The notes: a model not told the origin generated them from the letters alone. Positions 35,541-45,344 are shown, numbered from the stretch's first letter. The stretch: 64,000 bases of DNA from Pseudomonadota bacterium (GCA_021802555.1 JAJZRU010000011.1:26007-90006); one strand, 5' to 3'. A program made the numbers and translations.

Positions 35541-36005
35541 ATGAATCTCAACAAAAAATCCAAATGGGTCAATACTGCATTGTTGCTGGTGCTCAGCTTG
35601 CCTGGATACGCGCGGGCAAAAACCGAAGACTTTTCTTTCGGGCATCCCGGTCTAGCGGCGAAGGTGGGCCGCACCGTAAAGATCAATGCCTTGGATAACA
35701 TGCGCTTTAGCCCGGACAAGCTCCGGGTGCGGGCAGGAGAGACCGTGCGCTTCATCGTGACCAACAAGGGACAACTGGTGCATGAATTCATCCTCGGTGA
35801 CCGCAAGGAGCAAGCTGAACACGAGCAGGAAATGAAGCGCATGGGGGGCATGGCCATGCCTGACGAGGCCAATGGCGTTACGCTTCGCCCCGGCCAGACC
35901 AAGACCCTTATCTGGACCTTCGGGAAGCCGGGTGAAGTCGAGTTCGCCTGCCACCAGCCTGGCCACTACCTGGCCGGAATGGTCGGAATAATCCAAGTCA
36001 AATAG
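35541..36005 (+). CDS. Cupredoxin-like copper-binding protein
   Basis: A 154-residue periplasmic protein. A signal peptide (WVNTALLLVLSLPGYARA) precedes a plastocyanin-like fold. Type-1 copper ligands are visible: His in GQLVHEFILG, then Cys, His and Met in FACHQPGHYLAGM. A Met/His-rich loop (EMKRMGGMAMPDE) adds further binding potential. The ATG at 35541 has AGGAG nine bases upstream. As the last gene of the czc-like operon it supports periplasmic copper handling. Confidence 0.88.
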   Translation: MNLNKKSKWVNTALLLVLSLPGYARAKTEDFSFGHPGLAAKVGRTVKINALDNMRFSPDKLRVRAGETVRFIVTNKGQLVHEFILGDRKEQAEHEQEMKRMGGMAMPDEANGVTLRPGQTKTLIWTFGKPGEVEFACHQPGHYLAGMVGIIQVK

Positions 36006-36098
36006 GAATTCCCTGCGTTGCGGCCGGCAAATTCAGGGGGGTTGCAAATCTTAGGCGACAGGTGATTCGCGCCACCAGGGTGTTCTGCCGCGCCTCTG

Positions 36099-36183
36099 CA
36101 AGCCGCGAAACCAGTGCCTCTGCAAACCCTGTCGTGAACGTCCCTATTCGACCGTCACAGACTTGGCGAGGTTTCGGGGCTTG
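36099..36183. repeat. Stem-loop in relic A: inverted echo of the glmS end
   Basis: CAAGCCGCGAAACC (36099-36112) and GGTTTCGGGGCTTG (36170-36183) pair at 13 of 14 positions across a 57-base loop. The right arm overlaps the glmS-end codons of relic A. The intact glmS end carries the same structure with different bases (36242-36325). The segment 36006-36285 contains no gene other than this relic. Confidence 0.6.
36144..36182 (-). pseudogene. Relic of a glmS 3' end (relic A)
   Basis: The 39 bases encode [12 protein letters not shown] and a stop, identical at protein level to the last twelve residues of the intact GlmS that ends 104 bases away. The DNA differs at seven positions, all synonymous. 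Upstream in frame the sequence is unrelated (GANVKPRSGGRSH). Such a match with only silent differences means the fragment was copied from another organism's or another allele's glmS rather than duplicated locally in recent time. Confidence 0.8.
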
Positions 36184-36241
36184 TGACTCCGGCCGCCGCT
36201 TCGCGGCTTAACGTTCGCTCCGCTCACGTTAGCCTGCGCCG

Positions 36242-36325
36242 CAAGCCCAGGAACCCGTGCCTTCCCCAACACTTGCGCAAACCAGCTATTCCACGGTCAC
36301 GGACTTTGCCAGGTTCCTGGGCTTG
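36242..36325. repeat. Stem-loop straddling the glmS stop codon
   Basis: CAAGCCCAGGAACC (36242-36255) is the perfect inverse of GGTTCCTGGGCTTG (36312-36325), which is part of the glmS coding end. The loop is 56 bases and contains the glmS stop codon. In the glmS mRNA this could form a 14-bp stem. The neighbouring relic A has the same architecture with compensating base changes. Confidence 0.6.
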
Positions 36326-38115
36326 TCCACATCGGTGCCTTTTTGCAGGGCGGCGTGGTAGGCCAGAAGCTGCAAAGGCAGGGTGTGCAGTATGGGCGAG
36401 AGGGCGCCGCCGTGGCCGCCCGGCAGCTTGATGACGTGGACGAATTCGGATTCCTCGATGTTTACGTCGCCGTCGGCGAAGACGTAAAGCTCGCCGCCGC
36501 GCGCGCGCACTTCCTGGAGGTTGGATTTGAGCTTTTCCAGGAGCTGGTCGTTGGGGGCGATGGCGATCACCGGCATGTCCTTGTCCACCAGGGCCAGCGG
36601 ACCGTGCTTGAGTTCACCCGCGGGATAGGCCTCGGCGTGGATGTAGGAGATTTCCTTGAGCTTGAGCGCGCCTTCCAGGGCGATGGGATAGTGCACGCCG
36701 CGGCCCAGGAAGAGCGCGTGCTGCTTGTCGGCAAAGCGCTGCGACCAGGCCTCCAGGCGCGGCTCCAGGGCCAGCACCTGCTGGGCGCGCAGCGGCAGCT
36801 TGCGCATCTGGTCCAGATAATCGGCTTCTTGCTCGGGCGCCAGCCGGCCGCGCAGCTTGGCCAGCGTGAGGGTCAGCAGAAACAGGGCGGCCAGCTGGGT
36901 GGTGAACGCCTTGGTGGAGGCGACGCCGATCTCGGGGCCCGCGCGGGTGAGGAAGCGCAGGCTGGAGGCGCGCACCAGCGCGGATTCGGGTACGTTGCAG
37001 AGAGACAGGGTCAGGGTCTGCCCCAGGGCCTTGGCGTGGTTCAGGGCGGCCAGGGTGTCGGCGGTTTCGCCCGATTGCGAGATGGTGACGATGAGGGCGT
37101 CGGGGTTGGGCACCGAGCTGCGGTAGCGGTACTCGCTGGCGATCTCGGCGTTCGCCGGCACCCCGGCGATGTCTTCCAGCCAGTAGCTGGCCACCTTGGC
37201 GGCATGGTAGCTGGTGCCGCAGGCGAGAAAGGTCACCGCCTTGACCCGGGCCAGCAGCGCCGGCGCCTCGGGGCCGAACAGCTCGGGCTGTATTTTGCCC
37301 TGCACCAGGGCGGTTTCCAGGGTATCGCTCAACGCTCTGGGCTGTTCGTGGATTTCCTTCTGCATGTAGTGCCGGTAGTTGCCCAGCTCCGCCATGTCGG
37401 CGGTGAGTTCCGACATGTGCACCGGGCGCTCCACTTTACGGCCGCTGCGGTCATAGACGGCATAGCGCAGCAGGCCCAGGTCGGCCACGTCGCCCTCCTC
37501 CAGGAAGACCATGCGCTGGGTCACGGGCAGCAGGGCCGAGGCGTCCGAGGCGATGAAGTTTTCCTCGATGCCCAGGCCGATGAGCAGCGGGCTGCCCTTG
37601 CGCGCGCACACCAGTTGATGCGGGGCATCCCGGTGCACCACGCCGATGGCATAAGCGCCCTCCAGTTCCGCGACCGCCGTCTGGGTGGCCGCCAGCAGGT
37701 CGCGGCCCTCCCGGTAGTGGTGCTCGATGAGGTGGGCAATGACTTCGGTATCGGTGTCGGACTGGAACTTGTAGCCCAGGCCCTGCAGGCGCGCACGCAG
37801 CGTCTCGTGGTTTTCGATGATGCCGTTGTGCACCACCGCCAAGCCGCCGCTCACATGGGGATGCGCGTTGAATTCGGTGGGGGCGCCGTGCGTGGCCCAG
37901 CGCGTGTGGGCGATGCCCAGGTGGCCGTGGATGTGCTCGGCCGCGGCGGCCTCCGCCAGACCGGCCACGCGGCCCACGCTGCGCACGCGGCGCAGGCCGT
38001 CGTTGATGGTCACCAGGCCGGCCGAGTCATAGCCGCGGTATTCCAGCCGCCTCAAGCCTTCGAGCAGGATGGGAACGACGTTGCGCTGGGCCACGGCCCC
38101 GACGATGCCACACAT
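36286..38115 (-). CDS. glmS: Glutamine-fructose-6-phosphate aminotransferase (isomerizing)
   Basis: A 609-residue GlmS. The N-terminal amidotransferase begins with the catalytic Cys ([10 protein letters not shown]). Two SIS isomerase domains follow ([19 protein letters not shown], then [20 protein letters not shown]), and the C-terminus [12 protein letters not shown] is canonical. It makes glucosamine-6-phosphate for peptidoglycan and LPS. It lies 52 bases downstream of glmU on the same strand, a common operon. The DNA downstream of its 3' end is the preferred Tn7-type insertion site in bacteria, and here it is followed by a glmS-end relic and the efflux island. Confidence 0.97.
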   Translation of the reverse strand: MCGIVGAVAQRNVVPILLEGLRRLEYRGYDSAGLVTINDGLRRVRSVGRVAGLAEAAAAEHIHGHLGIAHTRWATHGAPTEFNAHPHVSGGLAVVHNGIIENHETLRARLQGLGYKFQSDTDTEVIAHLIEHHYREGRDLLAATQTAVAELEGAYAIGVVHRDAPHQLVCARKGSPLLIGLGIEENFIASDASALLPVTQRMVFLEEGDVADLGLLRYAVYDRSGRKVERPVHMSELTADMAELGNYRHYMQKEIHEQPRALSDTLETALVQGKIQPELFGPEAPALLARVKAVTFLACGTSYHAAKVASYWLEDIAGVPANAEIASEYRYRSSVPNPDALIVTISQSGETADTLAALNHAKALGQTLTLSLCNVPESALVRASSLRFLTRAGPEIGVASTKAFTTQLAALFLLTLTLAKLRGRLAPEQEADYLDQMRKLPLRAQQVLALEPRLEAWSQRFADKQHALFLGRGVHYPIALEGALKLKEISYIHAEAYPAGELKHGPLALVDKDMPVIAIAPNDQLLEKLKSNLQEVRARGGELYVFADGDVNIEESEFVHVIKLPGGHGGALSPILHTLPLQLLAYHAALQKGTDVDKPRNLAKSVTVE

Positions 38116-38167
38116 GTTCAGTGCTCCATGGATATAGAAACTGCGCCCCGGTATGCCGCGATGGGTT

Positions 38168-39526
38168 TCATTTTTTCTTCACCGGCCGCTGCCAACCCGG
38201 AATGGTGGCCTGCTTGGCGCGCGCCAGGGTCAGCTCGCCGGCCGGGGCGTCCTTGGTGATGACCGAGCCGGCGCCGATGGTGGCTCCCGCACCCACTTCC
38301 ACCGGCGCCACCAGAGCGGTGTTGGAGCCGATGAAGGCGTTGTCGCCGATGACCGTGCGATGCTTGTTGGCGCCGTCGTAGTTGCAGGTGATGGTGCCGG
38401 CGCCGATGTTGACTTGGGCGCCGACGCTGGCGTCGCCCACATAGGAAAGATGGTTGGCCTTGGCGCCTGCCCCCAGACGGGCATTCTTGATTTCGACGAA
38501 ATTGCCCACGTGGCTGTCTTCCCCCAGCACGGCCCCCGGGCGCAGACGGGCATAAGGGCCGACGCGGGCATGGGCCCCGATGCGGGCGCCCTCCAGATGG
38601 CAGAAGGGGAGGATTTCCGCGCCGGCGGCAATGGTCACGTCCTGCAGCATGCAGTTGGCGCCCACTTTCACGCCGTCCCCCAGCTCCACTTGGCCGCTGA
38701 ACACGCAGTTGACGTCGATGACGACATCCTGGCCGCACACCAAGTCGCCGCGCACATCGAAGCGGGCGGGGTCCAGCAGGGTCACGCCAGCCTCCATGAG
38801 GGCTGCCGCCCGGTTGCCCTGGTGGGTGCGTTCCAGCTCGGCCAGCTGGGCGCGGCTGTTCACGCCCAGGATCTCCCAAGTGTGCGCGGGGTGGCAGGTG
38901 ATGACCGGCACCCCATCATTCACGGCGAGGGCGACGATGTCGGTGAGGTAATACTCGCGCTGGGCGTTGTCGTTGGTGAGGCGGTCGAGCCAGGCGGTCA
39001 GGCGGTCGGTGGGCAGCGCCAGGATGCCGGTGTTGATTTCGCGGATGGCCAACTCTTCGGCGCCGGCGTCCTTCTGCTCGACGATGCGCGCCACGCGTCC
39101 TCCCTGGCGCACGATGCGGCCGTAGCCGGTGGGATCGGCCAGTTCCACGGTCAGGAGCGCCAGGGCGCCGGTGCGGGCAACGGCGAGCAGTTCTTCCAGG
39201 GTTTCGCGCCGCGTCAGAGGCACATCCCCGTACAGCACCAGCGTGATGCCGCCGGGGCTGAGCTGAGGGGCGGCCTGGCGCACGGCGTGGCCGGTACCCA
39301 TCTGTTCGGCCTGCAAGACGAATGTCAAAGTTTCGTCAGCCAGGGCGCGCGGCACGGCATCGCCGCCGTGGCCGTACACCAGGAAGACGTGCTCGGGCGC
39401 GAGCGCCTTGGCGGTGCGCACCACGCGCTCGGCCAAGGGACGCCCGGCCAGCGGGTGCAGCACCTTGGGCAAATCGGACTTCATGCGGGTGCCGCGCCCT
39501 GCGGCGAGGATGACGATGTCGAGCAT
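38168..39526 (-). CDS. glmU: Bifunctional GlcN-1-P acetyltransferase / UTP-GlcNAc-1-P uridylyltransferase
   Basis: A 452-residue GlmU. The N-terminal uridylyltransferase has [20 protein letters not shown]; the C-terminal left-handed beta-helix shows hexapeptide repeats ([20 protein letters not shown], then [20 protein letters not shown]). It produces UDP-GlcNAc. The start at 39526 (Met-Leu-Asp-Ile-Val) matches the family; the longer frame to 39598 has no homology. Upstream of glmS in the same orientation. Confidence 0.96.
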   Translation of the reverse strand: MLDIVILAAGRGTRMKSDLPKVLHPLAGRPLAERVVRTAKALAPEHVFLVYGHGGDAVPRALADETLTFVLQAEQMGTGHAVRQAAPQLSPGGITLVLYGDVPLTRRETLEELLAVARTGALALLTVELADPTGYGRIVRQGGRVARIVEQKDAGAEELAIREINTGILALPTDRLTAWLDRLTNDNAQREYYLTDIVALAVNDGVPVITCHPAHTWEILGVNSRAQLAELERTHQGNRAAALMEAGVTLLDPARFDVRGDLVCGQDVVIDVNCVFSGQVELGDGVKVGANCMLQDVTIAAGAEILPFCHLEGARIGAHARVGPYARLRPGAVLGEDSHVGNFVEIKNARLGAGAKANHLSYVGDASVGAQVNIGAGTITCNYDGANKHRTVIGDNAFIGSNTALVAPVEVGAGATIGAGSVITKDAPAGELTLARAKQATIPGWQRPVKKK

Positions 39527-39613
39527 GTTGGGCTGGCGAAAGCGGCGCGAAAACAGGCCAAGTATATGCGAGGGCCGTGCCAGGCGTCTTTCCGCCAAAA
39601 GGCTGGCCGGCCG

Positions 39614-40366
39614 CTATTGCAGCAAATCGCGCAGCAGGGAGTATTGGCGCCGGCTGACGGCAAGCCTTTCGGGCACGCCTTCCAGCCTGAGGTAGTGGCT
39701 TTCTTCGGGATGGGCGGATTTGCCGATTTCGCGGATGCCCTGCCTGGCCACCAGGCAGTTGCGGTGGATGCGTATGAAGCGGTCGCCGAACTCCACCTCC
39801 AGCTTGACCAGGGAATCCTCGATCAGATACTCGCGCGCGGCCGTCTTCACCGTGACGTATTTGGCTTCGGCCTTGAGGTAGAGGATGTCCGCCACCGGCA
39901 CCAGCACCATGCGCCCCTTCTCGTTCAGGGAGATGTGGCTGCGCGCGCGCGGGTGGGCCTGGCGCAGGCCGTCCAGCGCCGCCTGGCTCAGGACGCGGGC
40001 CTTGGCCAGCGCGGCACCCAGGCGTTCGGCGCGCACCGGCTTCATGAGGTAATCCACGGCATTCACCTCGAAGGCCTGCGAGGCGTAGTTGTCATAGGCG
40101 GTGGTGAATATGACCGCAGTGGCCGGGCTCAGGTGGCGCAGGTGCATGGCCACCTCGATGCCGTCCATCTCGGGCATGCGGATGTCCAGCAGCAGGACGT
40201 CGGGGCGCTTTTCCTCCACCTGGCGCAGGGCGTCCATGCCGTTGTCCGACTCGCCCAGGATTTCGAGCGGCAGGTTGGCGGCGCAGTCGGCCAGCACCTC
40301 GCGCAGGCGGGCGCGGGCAGGAGCTTCGTCATCGACCAGCAGAACTTTGACCGGAGCGGGTGGCAC
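39614..40366 (-). CDS. LytTR-family response regulator (AlgR-like)
   Basis: A 250-residue protein. The receiver domain has the acidic pocket ([10 protein letters not shown]), phospho-Asp in VLLLDIRMPEMDGIEVA and the conserved Lys in DYLMKPVRAERL. A LytTR DNA-binding domain follows (DILYLKAEAKYVTVKTAARE, then FIRIHRNCLVAR). It is the partner of the LytS-type kinase just upstream; the genes overlap by 38 bases. AlgR relatives control surface polysaccharides and pili. It is followed by glmU on the same strand. Confidence 0.92.
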   Translation of the reverse strand: MPPAPVKVLLVDDEAPARARLREVLADCAANLPLEILGESDNGMDALRQVEEKRPDVLLLDIRMPEMDGIEVAMHLRHLSPATAVIFTTAYDNYASQAFEVNAVDYLMKPVRAERLGAALAKARVLSQAALDGLRQAHPRARSHISLNEKGRMVLVPVADILYLKAEAKYVTVKTAAREYLIEDSLVKLEVEFGDRFIRIHRNCLVARQGIREIGKSAHPEESHYLRLEGVPERLAVSRRQYSLLRDLLQ

Positions 40367-41378
40367 GGGTATAGGGCAGACTTATATGCACCTGATATAC
40401 GGCCCCAATCAGCTCGGACTTGAGGGTGGCATCGAGATCGAAATGCAGCGCCAGGCGTTCGCGGATGTTCTGCATGGCCAGCTTGTTGCCGCGATGGTGG
40501 CTGCCTTCCGGGGCATAGGGGTTGGTCACCCGCAGGTGCACCTGGTCGCGGCTGCGGTAGATATGGATGGCGATTTCGCCGGCACTGCGGTGCGGCTCGA
40601 TGCCGTGATAGACCGCGTTTTCCACCAGCGGCTGCAGGATCAGCGGCGGGATGAGGGCGTCCTGCGGCATTTTGTCGATGTGCCAAGCCACGTGCAGGCG
40701 CTCGCCCAAGCGCAGCTGCTCCAGCTCCAGATAGGCGCGCGTGAGCTGCACCTCGTCGAGCAGGGGAACGAGGTCGCGGTTGTCGGCCATGAGGGCGCGG
40801 AACAGCTCGGCCAGATCCTCCAGGGCGCGCTCGGCGCGGCGCGGTTCGGCGCGCACGAGGGACAGCACGGCATTCAGGCTGTTGAAAAGGAAGTGCGGGC
40901 GGATGCGCGCCTGCAGGGCTTGCAGGCGCGCCTCGGCGATGGCAGGCGAAAGCGCCAGGCCGCGCAAATGGAAATAGCCCAGCAGCAGGACGGCGAGCGC
41001 GGCGCTGAAGGCGAGGATGCGCAGGGGCTCGACGCCGAGCACGCCCGGCAGCAGGACATTCAGGCCCCAGGCCGAGGCCAGGGGCGTGAGCAGGGCGGCG
41101 AGGGCGTAGCCCGCCATGGCCTGGCGATAGGGGCGGGGTTTGAGATACGGGCCGGCCAGGCACAGGACGATCAAGGTCAGCATGAGCGCCGGCTGGGCCA
41201 GGGCGGACAGCTCGAAATAGCGCCGCCAGGCATGCGCGAGACTGTCCGACGCGGCCCAGGTCAAGGCCAGCAATGCGCCTTCGACCGCCAGCACCACGCG
41301 CAGGATGGTGCCTAGATGGCAAAAATTGACCAAAACCGGGCTATGATTTGCGCCTCGCAAGTCTGATTTTCCTTTCAT
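40329..41378 (-). CDS. LytS/AlgZ-type sensor histidine kinase
   Basis: About 349 residues. Several membrane segments ([16 protein letters not shown], and [18 protein letters not shown]) precede a His_kinase domain with the phosphoacceptor motif [17 protein letters not shown] and the N box [16 protein letters not shown]. The start is uncertain: the ATG at 41378 shares its CATG with the argH start codon on the other strand; a later non-ATG start before the conserved [10 protein letters not shown] is possible. It overlaps its response regulator gene. Confidence 0.85.
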   Translation of the reverse strand: MKGKSDLRGANHSPVLVNFCHLGTILRVVLAVEGALLALTWAASDSLAHAWRRYFELSALAQPALMLTLIVLCLAGPYLKPRPYRQAMAGYALAALLTPLASAWGLNVLLPGVLGVEPLRILAFSAALAVLLLGYFHLRGLALSPAIAEARLQALQARIRPHFLFNSLNAVLSLVRAEPRRAERALEDLAELFRALMADNRDLVPLLDEVQLTRAYLELEQLRLGERLHVAWHIDKMPQDALIPPLILQPLVENAVYHGIEPHRSAGEIAIHIYRSRDQVHLRVTNPYAPEGSHHRGNKLAMQNIRERLALHFDLDATLKSELIGAVYQVHISLPYTRATRSGQSSAGR

Positions 41379-42768
41379 GGCTAACCCCCACCCGCCCGGC
41401 CTGTGGTCGGGCCGCTTCGCCGAACCGGTGGACGAGAAGGTCAAGCGCTACACGGCGTCCATTCCCTTCGATTATCGGCTGGCGCTCTACGATATTCAGG
41501 GCTCGCTCGCACATGCCGCCATGCTGCACCATGTGGGGGTGCTGTCCGAGGCCGACTTGGCGGCCATCCGTCGCGGCATGGCGGAGATACGCGCCGAAAT
41601 CGAGGCCGGGCGGTTTGCCTGGTCGCTGGACGATGAAGACGTGCACCTCAACATCGAGAAGGCCCTCACCGCCAAAATCGGCGATGCCGGCAAGCGCCTG
41701 CACACGGGCCGCTCGCGCAACGACCAGGTGGCCACCGACGTGCGTCTCTGGCTGCGCGAGGCCATCGATCGTCTCCTGGCGCTGTTGAAAAATTGTCAGT
41801 CGGCCCTGCTGGATGTGGCGGAGACGCATGCCGACACCGTGATGCCGGGTTTCACCCATCTGCAGGTGGCGCAGCCCGTCACCTTCGGCCACCACCTGTT
41901 GGCCTATGTCGAAATGCTCGCCCGCGACGCCGAGCGGCTGACCGACTGCCGCAAGCGGGTCAACCGCCTGCCTCTGGGGGCCGCGGCGCTGGCCGGCACC
42001 AGCTATCCCATCGACCGCGAATACGTGGCGCGCGAACTGGGCTTCGAGGCGGTGTGCGAGAACTCCCTGGATGCGGTGTCGGACCGGGATTTCGCCATCG
42101 AATTCACCGCCGCCGCGAGCCTCATCATGACCCATCTCTCGCGTCTGTCGGAAGAGCTGATTCTGTGGATGAGCCCGCGCTTCGGTTTCATCGATCTGGC
42201 CGACCGCTACTGCACCGGCTCCTCCATCATGCCGCAGAAGAAGAACCCCGACGTGCCCGAGCTGGTGCGCGGCAAGACCGGGCGGGTCAACGGCCACCTG
42301 GTGGCGCTGCTCACCCTCATGAAAGGCCAGCCGCTGGCCTACAACAAGGACAACCAGGAGGACAAGGAGCCGCTGTTCGACACCGTGGACACCCTGGCCG
42401 ACACCCTGGCCCTCTATGCCGACATGATAGGCGGCATCCGCGTCAAGGCCGAAGCCATGCGCCAGGCTGCACGCCAGGGCTATGCCACGGCGACCGACTT
42501 GGCCGACTACCTGGTGAAGAAGGGCCTGCCCTTCCGCGATGCGCACGAGGCCGTGGCGCGCGCGGTGCGTGCTGCGGAGGCGAAGGGCGTGGACCTGGCC
42601 GACCTGCCGCTCGCCGAATTGCAGGCCATGAGCCCGCTGGTGGGCGAAGACGTGTATGCCGTGCTGAGCCTGGAAGGCTCGCTCGCCGCGCGCGACCACC
42701 TGGGCGGGACGGCTCCCGCGCAAGTCAGGGCGGCCATCGCCCGCGCCCGCCGCCGCCTCGCGGGTTAA
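41377..42768 (+). CDS. argH: Argininosuccinate lyase
   Basis: A 463-residue member of the fumarase/aspartase superfamily that splits argininosuccinate to arginine and fumarate. The start [20 protein letters not shown] and the signature [20 protein letters not shown] are present; [19 protein letters not shown] contains substrate-binding residues. It is divergent from the sensor kinase, with the two start codons overlapping. Confidence 0.97.
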   Translation: MANPHPPGLWSGRFAEPVDEKVKRYTASIPFDYRLALYDIQGSLAHAAMLHHVGVLSEADLAAIRRGMAEIRAEIEAGRFAWSLDDEDVHLNIEKALTAKIGDAGKRLHTGRSRNDQVATDVRLWLREAIDRLLALLKNCQSALLDVAETHADTVMPGFTHLQVAQPVTFGHHLLAYVEMLARDAERLTDCRKRVNRLPLGAAALAGTSYPIDREYVARELGFEAVCENSLDAVSDRDFAIEFTAAASLIMTHLSRLSEELILWMSPRFGFIDLADRYCTGSSIMPQKKNPDVPELVRGKTGRVNGHLVALLTLMKGQPLAYNKDNQEDKEPLFDTVDTLADTLALYADMIGGIRVKAEAMRQAARQGYATATDLADYLVKKGLPFRDAHEAVARAVRAAEAKGVDLADLPLAELQAMSPLVGEDVYAVLSLEGSLAARDHLGGTAPAQVRAAIARARRRLAG

Positions 42769-42774
42769 GCAGAT

Positions 42775-43365
42775 TCAGGGCGTCGGCGCCTTTTCCTCCG
42801 GCGGCTCATGCAGCCGGCAGATCATGCGCACCTCCCGGCTGCCGAGCTTTTCCCGGGTCAGGCCGCACACATAGGTGCGCGGCGCGATGTGCATGCAGTG
42901 GCGGCAGCTGTGGCACCAGCCGTAGCCCTTGCGTCCAGCCTGCTTTTCCAGCCCGGCCACCACCTCGCGCAGTACCCGCAAAGCGGAAGCCAGGCGCGCC
43001 GGGCTCACCCCCTGCAGCACTTCGCGCCAAGGATTTGACGGCGTCGCCTGGCGCAGCAGCTCGCGTCCCTGCTCGGTGAGCGCCAGACGCACCACCCGCG
43101 CGTCCTTTTCGTCCGCGTAGCGCGACACCAGGCGCTTGCGCGCCAGCAGCAGGACGCTTTGCGACACCGTGCCCTTGGTCATGCCCAGGTAGTCGGCCAG
43201 CGCTTGGGGGGTATTGCTGTAGCGGTTGGCGCGCGCCAGGTATTGCAGCGCCTGGAGGTGTACGGGCTGCAGCCCGAGCCCGGCGGCAGCCTGGCGCTGC
43301 CCGGTGCGGATGAGGGCGGCAAGGCTTTCCGCAAGGTCCTGCAGGGCAAGAGGCTGGCTTTGCAT
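42775..43365 (-). CDS. MarR-family regulator with cysteine-rich C-terminal tail
   Basis: A 196-residue protein. Residues 30-140 form a winged helix of the MarR type (NTPQALADYLGMTKGTVSQS, then KRLVSRYADEKDARVVRLAL). About 50 extra residues follow, with cysteines spaced C-x2-C-x2-C-x9-C-x15-C starting at GWCHSCRHC. Such a cluster could bind an Fe-S centre or zinc and act as a redox or metal sensor; typical MarR proteins stop after the dimerisation helices. It is convergent with argH, whose stop is six bases away. Confidence 0.82.
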   Translation of the reverse strand: MQSQPLALQDLAESLAALIRTGQRQAAAGLGLQPVHLQALQYLARANRYSNTPQALADYLGMTKGTVSQSVLLLARKRLVSRYADEKDARVVRLALTEQGRELLRQATPSNPWREVLQGVSPARLASALRVLREVVAGLEKQAGRKGYGWCHSCRHCMHIAPRTYVCGLTREKLGSREVRMICRLHEPPEEKAPTP

Positions 43366-43452
43366 CCCTCCATGCTAGGCCATGGCGCGCCATCCGCCAA
43401 GAAATGGTATCGGCCCGCTACGTAGCGACCCGATACGGTCTATCGGCCAGGG

Positions 43453-43761
43453 TCAGAAAAGCGGGGCCACCTCGCCCTGGGCGGCGATCAGGCGGGCCAG
43501 CTTCAGATACAGATCCTCGCCGTCGCGGGTGTCCTTCCAGCCGCCCTCGCCGGGGCGGAAATGAAAGCCGCCGGAACGCGCCGCCACCCAGATTTCCTGG
43601 GCCGTGGCATGGCGGTTGACCACGATCTTGGCGCCGTCCTCGAACTCGATTTCCAGCACGCCGTCGGCCGGTGTCTCGTAGTCCAGCCCGGCGCGCTCCA
43701 GACCGTCCTGGATGCGCCCGAGCGCCTGGCCGGCCAGCGTGTCGAAGGTTTTATCGTCCAT
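43453..43761 (-). CDS. cyaY: Iron-sulfur cluster assembly protein CyaY (frataxin)
   Basis: A 102-residue frataxin homologue. The acidic first helix (DDKTFDTLAGQALGRIQDGL, then DYETPADGVLEIEFEDGAKIVVN) and the conserved QEIWVAARSGGFHF beta-sheet are present, with GGWKDTRDGEDLY near the end. It donates or regulates iron for Fe-S assembly. The ATG at 43761 fits the family length; the frame extends upstream without homology. Divergent from lptM-lysA, the usual neighbourhood. Confidence 0.93.
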   Translation of the reverse strand: MDDKTFDTLAGQALGRIQDGLERAGLDYETPADGVLEIEFEDGAKIVVNRHATAQEIWVAARSGGFHFRPGEGGWKDTRDGEDLYLKLARLIAAQGEVAPLF

Positions 43762-43838
43762 GGCATGAAGGAATTTAGGGTAAGCCCGCATTGTGCCGTC
43801 CATCGGCGGGCGTGAACAGGCCGTGCTAACATCCACCC

Positions 43839-43958
43839 ATGCGCGTTTTCGCTTTGTTCCTGATCCTCCTGCTTGCCGGCTGCGGCGCGCGCGGCCCGCT
43901 CTATCTGCCGCACCACCCCGCCCCGCAGCCGCCCGACACCACCACGCCCGCTCCATGA
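43839..43958 (+). CDS. lptM: LPS translocon maturation chaperone LptM (YifL-like lipoprotein)
   Basis: A 39-codon gene (start ATG 43839, stop TGA 43956-43958). A short hydrophobic signal ends in a lipobox LLAGCGARGPLYLP, the hallmark of the family (LAGCGxKGPLYLP). The Pro-rich tail (PAPQPPDTTTPAP) is typical. LptM helps oxidative maturation of the LptD/LptE outer-membrane complex. Its stop overlaps the lysA start by ATGA; the cyaY-lptM-lysA order is conserved in Proteobacteria. Confidence 0.88.
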   Translation: MRVFALFLILLLAGCGARGPLYLPHHPAPQPPDTTTPAP

Positions 43959-45202
43959 ACTTTCTCCACCGCCGCGCCGACCGGCTGCATTTGGAGGAGG
44001 TGCCGCTCGCCCGCCTGGCCGAGGCCTACGGCACGCCCCTGTACGCCTATTCCGCCGCCGCCCTGAGCGCCGCCTACCAGGCGCTCGATCAAGCGCTCGC
44101 GCCCGTGCCGCACCGCATCTGCTACGCGGTGAAGGCCAACCCCAATCTGGCGGTGCTGCGCCATTTCGCCCGCCTGGGCGCAGGCTTCGACATCGTTTCC
44201 GGCGGCGAGCTGGCGCGCGTGCTGGCGGCCGGCGCCGATCCCGGCCGCGTGGTCTTCTCCGGTGTGGGCAAGAGCCGCACGGAAATGCGCGCGGCGCTGG
44301 AGGCCGGCATCCATTGCTTCAACGTCGAATCGGAGGCCGAGCTGGCGCGCCTCGACCTCGTCGCCGGCGAGCTGGGGCGCGCAGCCCCGGTGTCTCTGCG
44401 CGTCAACCCCGACGTCGACGCCAAAACCCACCCTTATATCTCCACCGGCTTGCGGCAGAACAAGTTCGGCATCCCCATCGAGGACGCCCCGCGCCTGTAC
44501 CGCGCAGCGGCCGGCCTCGCGCATGTGCGCGTCGTCGGGCTGGATTGCCATATCGGCTCCCAGCTCACCGATCTGGCGCCCATGGCCGACGCCGCCGACC
44601 GCGTGCTGGCGCTGGCCGACCGCCTGGCGCAAGAGGGTATGCCGCTGGAACACATCGACCTGGGCGGCGGCCTGGGCATCCGCTACCGCGACGAAACGCC
44701 GCCGAACGCCGCCGCCTACGGCGCGCTGCTGGCCGGCCGCATGCAGGGGCGACGGGAAACCCTGCTGGTCGAGCCAGGGCGCTACCTGGTGGGCAATGCC
44801 GGCGTGCTGCTGACCCGGGTGGAGTACATCAAACGCGGGGCGGAGCGCACGTTCGTGATTGTCGACGCGGCCATGAACGACCTCCTGCGCCCGGCGCTGT
44901 ACGACGCCTGGCATGCGATCGAGCCAGTGGAATTGCGGCCCGAGCGCACGCCGGTGCCGTGCGACGTGGTGGGGCCGGTGTGCGAAACCTCCGATTTCCT
45001 AGGCCGGGAGCGGGTTTTGGCGGCAGCCGAAGGCGACCTCCTGGCCATCCTTTCGGCCGGCGCCTACGGCATGAGCATGAGCTCCACCTACAATTCCCGC
45101 CCCCGCCCCGCCGAAGTGATGGTGACAGGAAATGAAATTCGCCTCATACGCGAGCGCGACTCCATCGCCAGCCTGATGGCCGGAGAATGGCTTCCTGACT
45201 AG
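43955..45202 (+). CDS. lysA: Diaminopimelate decarboxylase
   Basis: A 415-residue PLP enzyme of the fold III group that makes lysine from meso-diaminopimelate. The PLP lysine lies in ICYAVKANPNLAVLRHF, and the Gly-rich phosphate loop in IDLGGGLGIRY. The C-terminal CETSDFLGRERVL and SAGAYGMSMSSTYNSRPR segments complete the active site. The ATG at 43955 overlaps the lptM stop; the frame further upstream has no homology. Confidence 0.96.
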   Translation: MNFLHRRADRLHLEEVPLARLAEAYGTPLYAYSAAALSAAYQALDQALAPVPHRICYAVKANPNLAVLRHFARLGAGFDIVSGGELARVLAAGADPGRVVFSGVGKSRTEMRAALEAGIHCFNVESEAELARLDLVAGELGRAAPVSLRVNPDVDAKTHPYISTGLRQNKFGIPIEDAPRLYRAAAGLAHVRVVGLDCHIGSQLTDLAPMADAADRVLALADRLAQEGMPLEHIDLGGGLGIRYRDETPPNAAAYGALLAGRMQGRRETLLVEPGRYLVGNAGVLLTRVEYIKRGAERTFVIVDAAMNDLLRPALYDAWHAIEPVELRPERTPVPCDVVGPVCETSDFLGRERVLAAAEGDLLAILSAGAYGMSMSSTYNSRPRPAEVMVTGNEIRLIRERDSIASLMAGEWLPD

Positions 45203-45316
45203 CTTTCGTGGATTTTCTCTACGCCATCCCCAGACGCAAAAAAGGTATCGATTCGATATTGTTTTCACGGGAGACACAAGCGACGCGAAAAAAATTCATC
45301 GCTTCTTGACAACTCC

Positions 45317-45344
45317 TTGAACGCCATAACAAAGCGTCTAGAAT
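45317..45344 (+). promoter_or_regulatory. Probable promoter of the histone-like gene
   Basis: TTGAAC (45317-45322), 16 bases, then TAGAAT (45339-45344). It would give a leader of about 155 bases before the ATG at 45509, which has an ACAGGAG site. The 45203-45508 interval holds no gene; the leader contains GC-rich stretches (for example a G7 run at 45395-45401) that may fold, but no known riboswitch was recognised. Confidence 0.5.

Noticed and set aside
36286..38115. A glmS ribozyme or riboswitch.
   Set aside because: That element lies in the 5' leader of Gram-positive glmS; here the intergenic leader to glmU is only 52 bases and shows no such core.
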